NCBI GenBank assembly: GCA_030679035.1
Contig: JAUXTH010000215.1
Span: 1 to 59,456, forward strand
Source of the DNA: Methylobacter sp.
GTDB lineage: Bacteria; Pseudomonadota; Gammaproteobacteria; Methylococcales; Methylomonadaceae
Direction: 5' to 3'
DNA: 59,456 nucleotides
The notes below the pieces were generated by a model that was not told the DNA's origin, searched no databases, and saw only the letters and a list, made by a program, of their open reading frames with translations. Every line of letters begins with the position of its first letter. Positions within the stretch are counted from its first letter, which is position 1. Positions 9,865 through 18,129 of this stretch are shown piece after piece. The position numbers and the translations under genes are program-made.

Positions 9865-9893
9865 GCAGGATAGAATCCCCAACCCTATCCTGC
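9865..9893 (-). terminator. Weak terminator-like hairpin after argG
   Basis: Stem GCAGGATAG (9865-9873) pairs with CTATCCTGC (9885-9893), with an 11-base loop, 14 bases past the argG stop. Only a short A-rich stretch (AGAAAAG) lies on the exit side, so termination may be inefficient. Confidence 0.4.
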
Positions 9894-9906
9894 GACAGCA
9901 TTAACT

Positions 9907-11115
9907 TTATCGCTTGCCCGCGGCTATTCTCAACCTCAGCGCATTCAACTTGATAAAGCCCTCGGCATCCTTTTGATTATACGCACCGGCATCGTCTTCA
10001 AACGTCGCGATGCTTTCATCAAACAGGCTGTCGGTATCGGAAGCGCGCCCGACAACGATCACATTGCCCTTATAAAGCTTCAGCCTGACTTTGCCGTTAA
10101 CATTCGCCTGAGACGCATCGATCATGGTTTGCATCATTTTCCGCTCGGGACTCCACCAGTAACCGTTATAGATTAAAGATGCATAACGCGGCATCAGCTC
10201 ATCCTTTAAATGTGCCACTTCCCTATCCAGCGTTAACGATTCAATGGCCCGATGCGCTTTTAGCATCACCGTACCGGCCGGTGTTTCGTAACAGCCGCGC
10301 GACTTCATGCCGACATAGCGGTTTTCCACGATGTCCAAGCGGCCGATGCCGTTTGCGCCGGCAACCTTGTTTAATTGCTCCATCACTGCCGCAGGGGAAC
10401 AAGGCACATCATCAATGGCGACAATATCGCCCTGACGGTAAGTCAGCTCAATGTAAATCGCTTGATCGGGTGCGGACTCGGGAGAAACCGTCCAACGCCA
10501 CATGTCTTCCTCAGGCTCGGCCCAAGGATCTTCCAGAACCCGGCCTTCATAAGAAATGTGCAGTAAATTGGCATCCATCGAATAAGGCGAGGTTTTGCCT
10601 TTTTTCATTTCTACCGGAATTTTATGTTTTTCGGCGTAATCCAACAAAGTCTGACGGGAGGTTAAATCCCATTCCCGCCAAGGCGCAATAACCTTTATAT
10701 TGGGGCGCAATGCGTAAGCGCCCAGCTCAAAACGTACCTGGTCGTTACCCTTGCCTGTCGCGCCGTGAGAAATGGCGTTCGCACCGGTTTCATTCGCGAT
10801 GTCGATCAGCCGCTTGGCGATTAAAGGACGGGCAATCGAGGTGCCCAGCAAATATTCACCTTCGTAAACGGTATTGGCGCGGAACATCGGAAAGACATAG
10901 TCACGCGCAAAATCTTCGCGCAAGTCTTCGATATAAATATCCTTAATGCCCATCGCCTGGGCTTTGGCTCGCGCAGGTTCGACTTCTTCGCCCTGCCCCA
11001 AATCAGCCGTGAAGGTAACCACTTCACAGTCATAAACATCCTGTAACCATTTAAGAATAACGGAAGTATCCAAACCTCCAGAATAAGCCAAGACAACTTT
11101 ATTGATTTCCGACAT
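9907..11115 (-). CDS. argG: Argininosuccinate synthase
   Basis: Joins citrulline and aspartate, using ATP, in the penultimate step of arginine synthesis. The 402-residue protein has the ATP-pyrophosphatase P-loop [18 protein letters not shown] at its N terminus, followed by [13 protein letters not shown], and the synthase motifs [16 protein letters not shown] and [16 protein letters not shown]. Length and motifs are those of the common bacterial (type 1) enzyme. The start is the ATG at 11113-11115. No other arg gene is adjacent, so it is probably transcribed alone. Confidence 0.98.
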   Translation of the reverse strand: MSEINKVVLAYSGGLDTSVILKWLQDVYDCEVVTFTADLGQGEEVEPARAKAQAMGIKDIYIEDLREDFARDYVFPMFRANTVYEGEYLLGTSIARPLIAKRLIDIANETGANAISHGATGKGNDQVRFELGAYALRPNIKVIAPWREWDLTSRQTLLDYAEKHKIPVEMKKGKTSPYSMDANLLHISYEGRVLEDPWAEPEEDMWRWTVSPESAPDQAIYIELTYRQGDIVAIDDVPCSPAAVMEQLNKVAGANGIGRLDIVENRYVGMKSRGCYETPAGTVMLKAHRAIESLTLDREVAHLKDELMPRYASLIYNGYWWSPERKMMQTMIDASQANVNGKVRLKLYKGNVIVVGRASDTDSLFDESIATFEDDAGAYNQKDAEGFIKLNALRLRIAAGKR

Positions 11116-11220
11116 AACGCCTGTACCCTGAGTTAAAAATATTGGAAATTATACCGGAAAATACACGCGTCGGCAGTAACGTACGTGCTTTAAGCAGGCA
11201 ATCGCACTTAAAAAAATAAG

Positions 11221-11363
11221 AATGGAACACAGATGACACGGATTTGGCTGATATACACTGATAAAACAGTTATTAAGGCATATAACGGACTTTTTTAAAT
11301 CCGTTTAAACCTGTCTCATCAGTGTCGCCTAGAGGCGCCTACTTTTGGCATCCGTGTTCTATT
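11221..11363. repeat. MITE-like palindromic element, copy B
   Basis: A longer (143-bp) copy of the element seen at 8956. The left end is AATGGAACACAGAT and the right end ATCCGTGTTCTATT (12 of 14 complementary). Interior GACACGGAT, GGCTGAT and CACTGATAAAA match copy C. The right half carries an insertion-like GCCTAGAGGCGCC segment (about 11327-11340) that the other copies lack. It lies between argG and the GGDEF/EAL gene. Confidence 0.75.
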
Positions 11364-11381
11364 TAATAACCGGCTATCCAG

Positions 11382-14300
11382 CTATTGCGCCCGCAACAGC
11401 GCTACAAACTCATCAGCCGGCACCGCTTTACTCTTGATATAACCTTGGTAAGCATCGCAACCTTTGTCCCGCAAGAACGCCAATTGCTCTGCCGTCTCCA
11501 CACCTTCCGCCAGAACCTTAAAGCCCAGCATATGTCCCATGGCAATAATCGTAGCGGCAATTTCCATATCGTCTTGAAGATGAGGAATATCATCGATAAA
11601 GCTCTTGTCTATTTTCAATGAATCCAGAGGAAAATGCTTCAGATAGGCCAATGACGAATAACCGGTGCCAAAATCGTCAATGGCGAAACGCACCCCTAGC
11701 GTACGCAAATTATTCAGCAGCTCCATCACCTTATCCTGATTCTCCATCAACCCGCTTTCGGTCATCTCCAACTCCAGTTGCTCTGCCGGAAAACCGGTTT
11801 CACTCAGCACCGTGGTCACCAGCGCACTCACGTCGGATCGGCGGAATTGATGAGCAGATACATTGACCGCCAACATTAACGGCTGTAAGCCCGCATCCAG
11901 CCATTGTCGGCCTTGACGACAAGTTTCACGCAAGACCCAGGCGCCAATTTCCAAAATCAGGCCAGTTTCCTCGGCAAGGGGAATAAAGTGGGCGGGCGCA
12001 ATCAGCCCTTCAATCGGGTCTTGCCAGCGGACTAACGCTTCTGCGCCGATGATCTGTCCGCTGACAATATCTACCTGTGGTTGGTAGAAAACCCGCAATT
12101 CCTGCTGCTCAATGGCTTTGCGCAACCGAGCTTCCATCGCGATACGCCCCCGCGCAGCCAAAGTCAGGTCTTCGGAATAATAGGCAAAACAACCCCGCCC
12201 TTCGGCTTTGGCTTTATGTAACGCCGCATCGGCATAACTTATCAATGTTTGAGGATTATCACCGTGTTGAGGATATAGGCTTATGCCAATGCTGGCAGTA
12301 ATATGTATCTCATCGCCTTGGCTTAAATAGAAAGGTTTACTTAAAATAGCGATAACTTGTTCAGCCACCCGCGCGGCATCTTCCGTGTGCGTAATATCTT
12401 CCAGCAACATGATGAACTCATCGCCACCCAGACGGGCAAGCAAGTCCACTTTACGCAACCTGGCAACTATGTCTACTTTACGCAACCGGGTCGCTATTCG
12501 GGTGGCGACCTGTTGCAGCAACTCATCACCGGCCAAATACCCCAGGCTGCTATTAATCACCTTGAAATGATCCAAATCCAATATCATCAACGCCAGTTGT
12601 TTGCTGTCACGCCGCTCCACTTCAATACTGTGTTTCAATCGCTCCAGTAACAGACGACGGTTGGGCAACTTGGTCAGCGGGTCATAAAAAACCAGATCAT
12701 GAATGGTTTCCTCCGCCTTTTTGTGCTGGGAAATGTCGTCAAAAGTCGCAACGTAATTGACCACATTGCCCTCAGCATTGGTCACAGCGGTAATGGTAAT
12801 CCGTTCGGGATAGACATCGCCGCACTTGCGCCGGTTCCAGATTTCATCCTGCCAGTATCCATCCCGCTCCAAGTTTTCCCACATAGTTTGATAAAACTGC
12901 GCATTCTGATGACCGGACTTGAGCAATGCAGGAGTCTGGCCGACAGCCTCTTCGGCGCTGTAACCGGTGATTCGGGTAAAGGACTTATTGACTTTAAGAA
13001 TAACCTGATTGGCATCCGTGATGATCATCGCATCCTGAGTCTCGAAGGCGATGGCGGCGATACGAAGATCGGCTTCGGCCTGTTTACGTTCGGTTATGTC
13101 GCGGATGATGCCGGTGCCAAACCAGCCTCCAGCTGCCTCCCACTTTGCCAGCGAAAGCTCCAACGGAAACTCGCTCCCATCCTTGCGCAATCCTGCTAAT
13201 TCAACTGTCTTATCGTTAATGTGCGACACGCCGTCGGATAGCACCCGTTTCATACCGATAAAATGTTGTTCGCGGTATCTCTCCGGCATCAACAGAGCCA
13301 ACGACTGACCACTCACTTCGACCTCCGAATAACCGAAGATGGTTTCAGCACCGCGGTTCCAACCGGTAATATTTCCTGCATTATCGGTCGTAATAATGGC
13401 ATCGTTGGCGGAATAGGTCACCGCCCGGTAACGCGCCTCGCGCTCCAGCAACTTCTGCTCGGCCTTCTTGCGTTCATTGATGTCATATAACACAACCAGA
13501 TGAACTCCGCCCAACGATTGCTGGACGGTTGAAGCATTAGCCAGCACAGTCTTGGTCGATCCGCTATGACAGCGTATATTCAGCTCTACCGGATTAAATT
13601 GACTGTCTTCATGCAATACCGCCTCAAGTGTTGTGTGCCAGGTAGCCGCCATCCACTCCCGGTATTCCGGATCAGGGCTGGCCTTTGCCCACCAATCGGC
13701 CAAGGTTGGAATATCCTCCAGCGTATAACCGAAAGTTTGAATAAACGCGACATTCAGGAATGTAATATTGTGTTGATCATCATTTAACACCATCGGCACC
13801 GGGGAAGCGTCGATGATTAAGCGTAGCCTTGTTTCACTCGCTTTGCCTTCAAGACGGGCAGCAAGTAGAGCATTAAAACCATCGGCCATTTCGTTGAAGC
13901 TGTGACCGACTTGGCGCAGCTCGTCGCAGGCATCCAGATTAATACGCTCACTCATATCGCCGCCGGCAAACACGCGAGCTGAACGGGCAAGCGACTGAAT
14001 GCTGCCGATCATCGCGTAATAAATGCCGACCAGGAAATAGTGCACGACCAGCAATAACAAAAAAGCGATGCCAACACTCATGTGCAACTCACTTTTTGTA
14101 TGTTGAATGCGCGCCGTAATTAACGCTTCCGTCTTGGGCAGCAGGGTCTGCTCCATCTGCAAGTAACCTTTGTCGATAGCGGCCGTGGTCATCCTGAAGA
14201 ATTCTTCAGGGGTCGTGATAAAATGGCCGGTGACAATATCCGCCTGCACCAAATCGACAATCCGATGCGCCGAATCGGATATATCTTTGTTCGCGGCTTG

Positions 14301-15041
14301 CAACGAACTTTGTATTTCAGGGTTGAATTGACCGGTTTTATCAAGGTTGATGGCAAGAAACTTAAGCTCGTGACGGAGTTCGGCTATCAGGGCAATCATC
14401 TCGGCTGTTTGATAATCCGAGATTTGCCTGTTGGTTAAAATACCAGTGCCAAAGGCGCGTATCTGCCCGAGCCGCTCAAGCGCCAGCGGCAGCTTGTTGA
14501 TAGTCGTATCAATCAGGTAAAACGCATCTCTATCCGAGTCAAAAGTCAGCGCATAATCATCAGCGGTACGCACTTCAAATTCCAACATCCGGTCGATCAA
14601 ATCGGTATGTGCAGTGAAATTCTCGTTCACCGTCCAGTGAGACCACTTTTTTTGTAAGCCATGCCAATCGGTTTTAAGTCGCGCCCAATCTTCGCTCAAA
14701 ACCAAACCGGCAGTCAGCCCTTGTTCTGCCGCGTTGAAGGCTGCATCAGCTTCAGTTTCTTTAGCATCAGCTTGACTGCGCATCGCCTCATTGCCGCTGA
14801 GTACCCCAGCCGACAGGCCACGATGCTGCTGCAGAAATTGAATGGTTCTGGAAATGGGCTTGATCAATTCGATGCCTTCCAGTTGTCGCTGCGAAGTGCG
14901 GACTACCTGATTAAGACTGGCATACAGACCATATGCAACCACGGTAATCGCGACCAGGTATATCAACCCCAGCACCATGAATTTCCTGGTGTAATTCAAC
15001 CGCTTCATCAGCGCAATGGCGGGGAAAAACAGCTTATTCAT
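11382..15041 (-). CDS. Membrane PAS-GGDEF-EAL cyclic-di-GMP protein
   Basis: A 1219-residue signalling protein that should make and/or break cyclic-di-GMP. Order: TM1 (about 20-42), a helical periplasmic sensor of ~280 residues whose QFLQQHRGLSAGVLSG resembles the nitrate/nitrite-sensing (NIT) helical class, TM2 (about 325-345), HAMP, three PAS domains (about 405-785), GGDEF with an intact LARLGGDEF (872-876), and EAL with GAEALVRW (Glu1001), LEMTESGLM, IDDFGTGYSSLAYLK, LKIDKSFI and AEGVE intact. Both catalytic sites look complete, so it is probably bifunctional. Odd: a 9-residue tandem duplication (IATRLRKVD-IVARLRKVD) sits just before GGDEF. The start is the ATG at 15039-15041. It stands alone. 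Confidence 0.92.
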   Translation of the reverse strand: MNKLFFPAIALMKRLNYTRKFMVLGLIYLVAITVVAYGLYASLNQVVRTSQRQLEGIELIKPISRTIQFLQQHRGLSAGVLSGNEAMRSQADAKETEADAAFNAAEQGLTAGLVLSEDWARLKTDWHGLQKKWSHWTVNENFTAHTDLIDRMLEFEVRTADDYALTFDSDRDAFYLIDTTINKLPLALERLGQIRAFGTGILTNRQISDYQTAEMIALIAELRHELKFLAINLDKTGQFNPEIQSSLQAANKDISDSAHRIVDLVQADIVTGHFITTPEEFFRMTTAAIDKGYLQMEQTLLPKTEALITARIQHTKSELHMSVGIAFLLLLVVHYFLVGIYYAMIGSIQSLARSARVFAGGDMSERINLDACDELRQVGHSFNEMADGFNALLAARLEGKASETRLRLIIDASPVPMVLNDDQHNITFLNVAFIQTFGYTLEDIPTLADWWAKASPDPEYREWMAATWHTTLEAVLHEDSQFNPVELNIRCHSGSTKTVLANASTVQQSLGGVHLVVLYDINERKKAEQKLLEREARYRAVTYSANDAIITTDNAGNITGWNRGAETIFGYSEVEVSGQSLALLMPERYREQHFIGMKRVLSDGVSHINDKTVELAGLRKDGSEFPLELSLAKWEAAGGWFGTGIIRDITERKQAEADLRIAAIAFETQDAMIITDANQVILKVNKSFTRITGYSAEEAVGQTPALLKSGHQNAQFYQTMWENLERDGYWQDEIWNRRKCGDVYPERITITAVTNAEGNVVNYVATFDDISQHKKAEETIHDLVFYDPLTKLPNRRLLLERLKHSIEVERRDSKQLALMILDLDHFKVINSSLGYLAGDELLQQVATRIATRLRKVDIVARLRKVDLLARLGGDEFIMLLEDITHTEDAARVAEQVIAILSKPFYLSQGDEIHITASIGISLYPQHGDNPQTLISYADAALHKAKAEGRGCFAYYSEDLTLAARGRIAMEARLRKAIEQQELRVFYQPQVDIVSGQIIGAEALVRWQDPIEGLIAPAHFIPLAEETGLILEIGAWVLRETCRQGRQWLDAGLQPLMLAVNVSAHQFRRSDVSALVTTVLSETGFPAEQLELEMTESGLMENQDKVMELLNNLRTLGVRFAIDDFGTGYSSLAYLKHFPLDSLKIDKSFIDDIPHLQDDMEIAATIIAMGHMLGFKVLAEGVETAEQLAFLRDKGCDAYQGYIKSKAVPADEFVALLRAQ
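12444..12497 (-). repeat. 27-bp tandem duplication inside the GGDEF domain
   Basis: Two adjacent 27-bp units (12444-12470 and 12471-12497) are identical at 22 of 27 positions and encode IVARLRKVD and IATRLRKVD. Ordinary GGDEF domains have one such segment between the preceding helix and the GGDEF strand. The duplication keeps the reading frame and inserts nine residues there. Confidence 0.85.
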
Positions 15042-15207
15042 TATTCTTTAATTCCTTTAACTCACGATATGGCGACAGAGCCCAATCCATTGTTGAACAT
15101 GAATAGTGAGGCACTTTCTTCCTGATCAATAATTCCGATATTATTTTAATTCTGAACAGCGAACCAATATTCTTATGGCCTGCTTAAGCGGAAAACCGGG
15201 TTCGATT

Positions 15208-15807
15208 CTAACTTAAATCATTAGCCACCTCCAGTGCAGATAACTCGTCCAGCGTATTAATGTTGCTGAATATTTCCGGCTCATTACTAAAATCCGCCTG
15301 AACCAGGTTCTGCTGCGCCAGCCAGGCCGCCACTTTACGTTGGTCACTCGCTAAATAATCCTGCAAACTGGTTTTCAGTGTCGTCTTTATCGCCAAAAAA
15401 ACCGGATGCAGTCTTATACCGTCAAAGGCGACTGCGACATCGGCGTTATTTTCCGCACGGATCAATAACAACTTTTGCAGATGTTCTGTTTTAATTAACG
15501 GCGAGTCGCAAGGCATGACTAACAATACATCAGCATCCGCATGAATCATCGCACTTAATACACCGGCTAAAGGCCCGTCGAAGCTATCGGTTTGGTCGCT
15601 AATCACCGGCCATCCGAATTGCCGATATTGATCAATGTTCCGGTTGGCATTGATCAACACACAATCCACAACGGGGGCTAAGGCAGCTAACGCATAACTG
15701 ATCATCGGACGGCCTTTAAACTTCACCAAACCTTTATCCTGGTTATTCATGCGCCGGGCACGGCCACCGGCGAGAATCACCCCTGCTACTTTTGTTTGAC
15801 TGTTCAT
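15208..15807 (-). CDS. mobA: Molybdenum cofactor guanylyltransferase MobA
   Basis: Transfers GMP from GTP to molybdopterin to form the guanine dinucleotide cofactor used by many periplasmic molybdoenzymes. The 199-residue cytoplasmic protein begins with the nucleotidyltransferase signature VILAGGRARRMNNQDKGLV, then FKGRPMISYAL, DGPLAGVLSAM and VMPCDSPLI (the metal-binding Asp). Length is normal for MobA. The start is the ATG at 15805-15807. No molybdoenzyme lies nearby. The next gene, a lipoprotein, is divergent. Confidence 0.94.
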   Translation of the reverse strand: MNSQTKVAGVILAGGRARRMNNQDKGLVKFKGRPMISYALAALAPVVDCVLINANRNIDQYRQFGWPVISDQTDSFDGPLAGVLSAMIHADADVLLVMPCDSPLIKTEHLQKLLLIRAENNADVAVAFDGIRLHPVFLAIKTTLKTSLQDYLASDQRKVAAWLAQQNLVQADFSNEPEIFSNINTLDELSALEVANDLS

Positions 15808-15941
15808 AAGGTCAAGTTTTGTTTATCATGAGCCATGGTTAAAATTATTCAACCGATAGACTATTCTCGCAAGCCTGTTATTTATTGCAAGCCATGCAAA
15901 CTTTTTCACTTTCCAAATTAATTAGGAATAAAAAATAATCC

Positions 15942-16340
15942 ATGAAAATAAACCGCATACCAGCCATTCTCAGCCTCACTTTAGTTGCCGTTATTTCTGG
16001 CTGCGCCATGGAACCGGAAAAACCGGTTGAGCAAGCTGAATCCGCGCCGTTTGTTGGCGACTACCCTACCCGTGACCGCGTTGAATATGTTTTAAACTGC
16101 GTCGCCCAACACGGCGGCCTGACCTATATCACTCAATATGCCTGCGGCTGCAAGATCGACAAAATTGCTGAAAAACTGAGTTTTGCCGAATATGAAGCCG
16201 CGAAAACCTTCACTTATTTAACTAAAGGTCAAACAGGCGATGCCGCTTCGGCTATGCGCGATCCGGCCCAATCCAAAGACTTAAGAAAGCGGCTTAAAGA
16301 AGCGGAGCAATCTGCGGAAAAAAGCTGTTTTGTGAAATAG
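15942..16340 (+). CDS. Conserved-looking lipoprotein of unknown function
   Basis: A 132-residue probable lipoprotein. The N terminus MKINRIPAILSLTLVAVISG is followed by a lipobox (ISGC) that would place the lipidated Cys at about residue 21. The mature part has Cys in LNCVAQHGG, YACGCKID and KSCFVK, so one or two disulfides are likely, and ends in a charged helix (KDLRKRLKEAEQSAEK). I do not recognise a domain. Upstream lies the divergent mobA; downstream lies MITE-like copy C, so it appears monocistronic. Residues after the lipobox (AMEP) do not suggest inner-membrane retention, so outer membrane is likely. Confidence 0.75.
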   Translation: MKINRIPAILSLTLVAVISGCAMEPEKPVEQAESAPFVGDYPTRDRVEYVLNCVAQHGGLTYITQYACGCKIDKIAEKLSFAEYEAAKTFTYLTKGQTGDAASAMRDPAQSKDLRKRLKEAEQSAEKSCFVK

Positions 16341-16364
16341 CAAACAGGGCGAAGGCGGTACGTA

Positions 16365-16496
16365 GTAACTATTCAATACATAGAGAATGGAACACGGATG
16401 ACACGGATTAGGCTGATGAACACTGATTAAAATCCGCGTAAATCCGTCCGATCCGCGTCATCTGCGTTCTATTTTTCCTAACCTGTGAGTAGTTAC
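16365..16496. repeat. MITE-like palindromic element, copy C
   Basis: The core (16386-16473) has ends AATGGAACACGGAT and ATCTGCGTTCTATT and shares interior words with copies A and B. Outside the core a second pair of inverted ends can be seen: GTAACTATTCA (16365-16375) and TGAGTAGTTAC (16486-16496), 10 of 11 complementary. It fills the gap between two convergent genes and ends two bases from the stop of the phospholipase D-like gene. Confidence 0.78.
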
Positions 16497-16498
16497 GT

Positions 16499-18091
16499 TT
16501 AATAATACACCCTGAACGAGCGCTGTATCTGCTCGAACTCAAACAGATAAGGCTTTGCCACTTCGTAATTGGCGGCCACGACCAGCAGGTCATGAGAAAA
16601 AACCGAGGTGTTGTACCAGTTGAAACTGCCTTCTATGACGATGTAATCGTCAATAATGCAGTATTTGGAATGGATCGGCGAATAAGGCACCGGATGGTCG
16701 TCTTGCCCATAAACTAAGCCGACCGCAATACCGGCATGCTTTAGCCGGTCTACTGTCTGCAGCAACGGGCGATTCAATTCATCATGCATCGAGCGTTCCA
16801 CGCCGATGCGCCCTTGCCTCGCCAGATGACCGTTCAGCAGGATATGCACGTATACGCCCCGGTTCTTGGCGTTTATCAGCGCATTGACCACGCTATCATG
16901 ATGATCGCCCAACAGCTCGCCGATCAGGAATAATGTCACTTTAACCGAATGTCGGGCGCGGTTAATTTCAGCCAATATGGCGTGATGCGGGCGGTAGGGT
17001 TTGCCGTTCAGCATGACGTGCCGACCGAAGGTATACAGCAGGTTGAAATGGCTCAACGGATCGATGCCGTATTTCTGATTGACGCCGCCGCGCTGGCTTT
17101 GGAAGATGTTATCCAGCAGGCGGCAGACGCCTTTGGAATGAAAGGTCATCCCCGACTCCCAATTGGCCCACCAGCGATCGAAGGTGATATTGAATGAACC
17201 TAAGATGCTGTCCTCGTCATTGAAAATAATGAATTTAGTGTGCATATCCGGTTCCACCTCGATCAGGTGATGCTTGGGACTGCAAAACACGCCGATCAAC
17301 TCGATCCCGGAACGCTTTAATCGCGCATAGTTTTGACTGTTGGTCAGGGTCATCTTTCGCCAGTCGACAATGCACTGGACTAAAACCCCCTGCTCGCCGG
17401 CACTTATTAAGTGAGTAGTAAAATCATGGTCGTCTATACAATCTACGCTGACTTTTATCGTGCATAAACGCCCGGGATGTTCGTGCTTGCAGCGGACCAC
17501 CTTGTCGATCAGGTCGTGAATATAACGTTTGGGATGATAAGGGTGATGCTGCTGCCCTTTGGTGAATTTGGGCACCAGTTGCAAGGCTTCGAAATGATGG
17601 TTGTACCAATCGACATCGCTCTGCAATTCACCGGCATTCAGCTCATAAGTCCGGTAGCCGTTGGCCGTCGCCCAATCCCAGGTAATCTTTCGATACTGGG
17701 GCTGCTCGCCCTGAAGCTGGTGCCAGTCCATGAAGATATATTCGCTCTGGGAGGAAATCGAACGCTCGTCCAGATGCACGATAAAGGCGAACTTAACGCA
17801 GTTGATCTGGCCGAAGCTGCTGGAAAACGGGTGGATATAAAAGTCCCGCGTACGGCGTTTGTGGCGATCCCACTGAATGTCATAGGCGTCGGTATCGACT
17901 ATGTAGGTTTCGCATATTGCCTCGCGGTAGACTTTCAGCACAACCTTGACATTAACCTGCACGCCGTAATACACATCAAAATCTATTTTTCCCCAGCGGA
18001 TATAGAATTTGTCGTTGAAGTCGTTCACTCTTGCAAAAGGGCCGCCCAGGTTTCCATGGGTGGGCGAGGCATAATGTTCAGCTATCTGCAT
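16499..18091 (-). CDS. Phospholipase D-superfamily protein in a glucan-linked cluster
   Basis: A 530-residue protein with two PLD catalytic halves in its C-terminal part. Half 1: H284, K286 and GSFN, but the expected Asp at 291 is Asn (HTKFIIFND). Half 2 is canonical: H474, K476, D481, then EGSFN (HSKYCIIDD). The superfamily cleaves phosphodiesters in lipids or nucleic acids via a covalent His intermediate; the substrate here is unknown. The N-terminal ~170 residues are beta-rich and unrecognised. No signal peptide is visible, so it is probably cytoplasmic. The start ATG at 18089-18091 has GGAG 7 bases upstream. It lies 38 bases after the glucan-binding EEP gene and is the last gene of the cluster. 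Confidence 0.85.
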   Translation of the reverse strand: MQIAEHYASPTHGNLGGPFARVNDFNDKFYIRWGKIDFDVYYGVQVNVKVVLKVYREAICETYIVDTDAYDIQWDRHKRRTRDFYIHPFSSSFGQINCVKFAFIVHLDERSISSQSEYIFMDWHQLQGEQPQYRKITWDWATANGYRTYELNAGELQSDVDWYNHHFEALQLVPKFTKGQQHHPYHPKRYIHDLIDKVVRCKHEHPGRLCTIKVSVDCIDDHDFTTHLISAGEQGVLVQCIVDWRKMTLTNSQNYARLKRSGIELIGVFCSPKHHLIEVEPDMHTKFIIFNDEDSILGSFNITFDRWWANWESGMTFHSKGVCRLLDNIFQSQRGGVNQKYGIDPLSHFNLLYTFGRHVMLNGKPYRPHHAILAEINRARHSVKVTLFLIGELLGDHHDSVVNALINAKNRGVYVHILLNGHLARQGRIGVERSMHDELNRPLLQTVDRLKHAGIAVGLVYGQDDHPVPYSPIHSKYCIIDDYIVIEGSFNWYNTSVFSHDLLVVAANYEVAKPYLFEFEQIQRSFRVYY

Positions 18092-18129
18092 AGTTTATCT
18101 CCACGGCAAAAGGGGTATAGGCTTCACTT

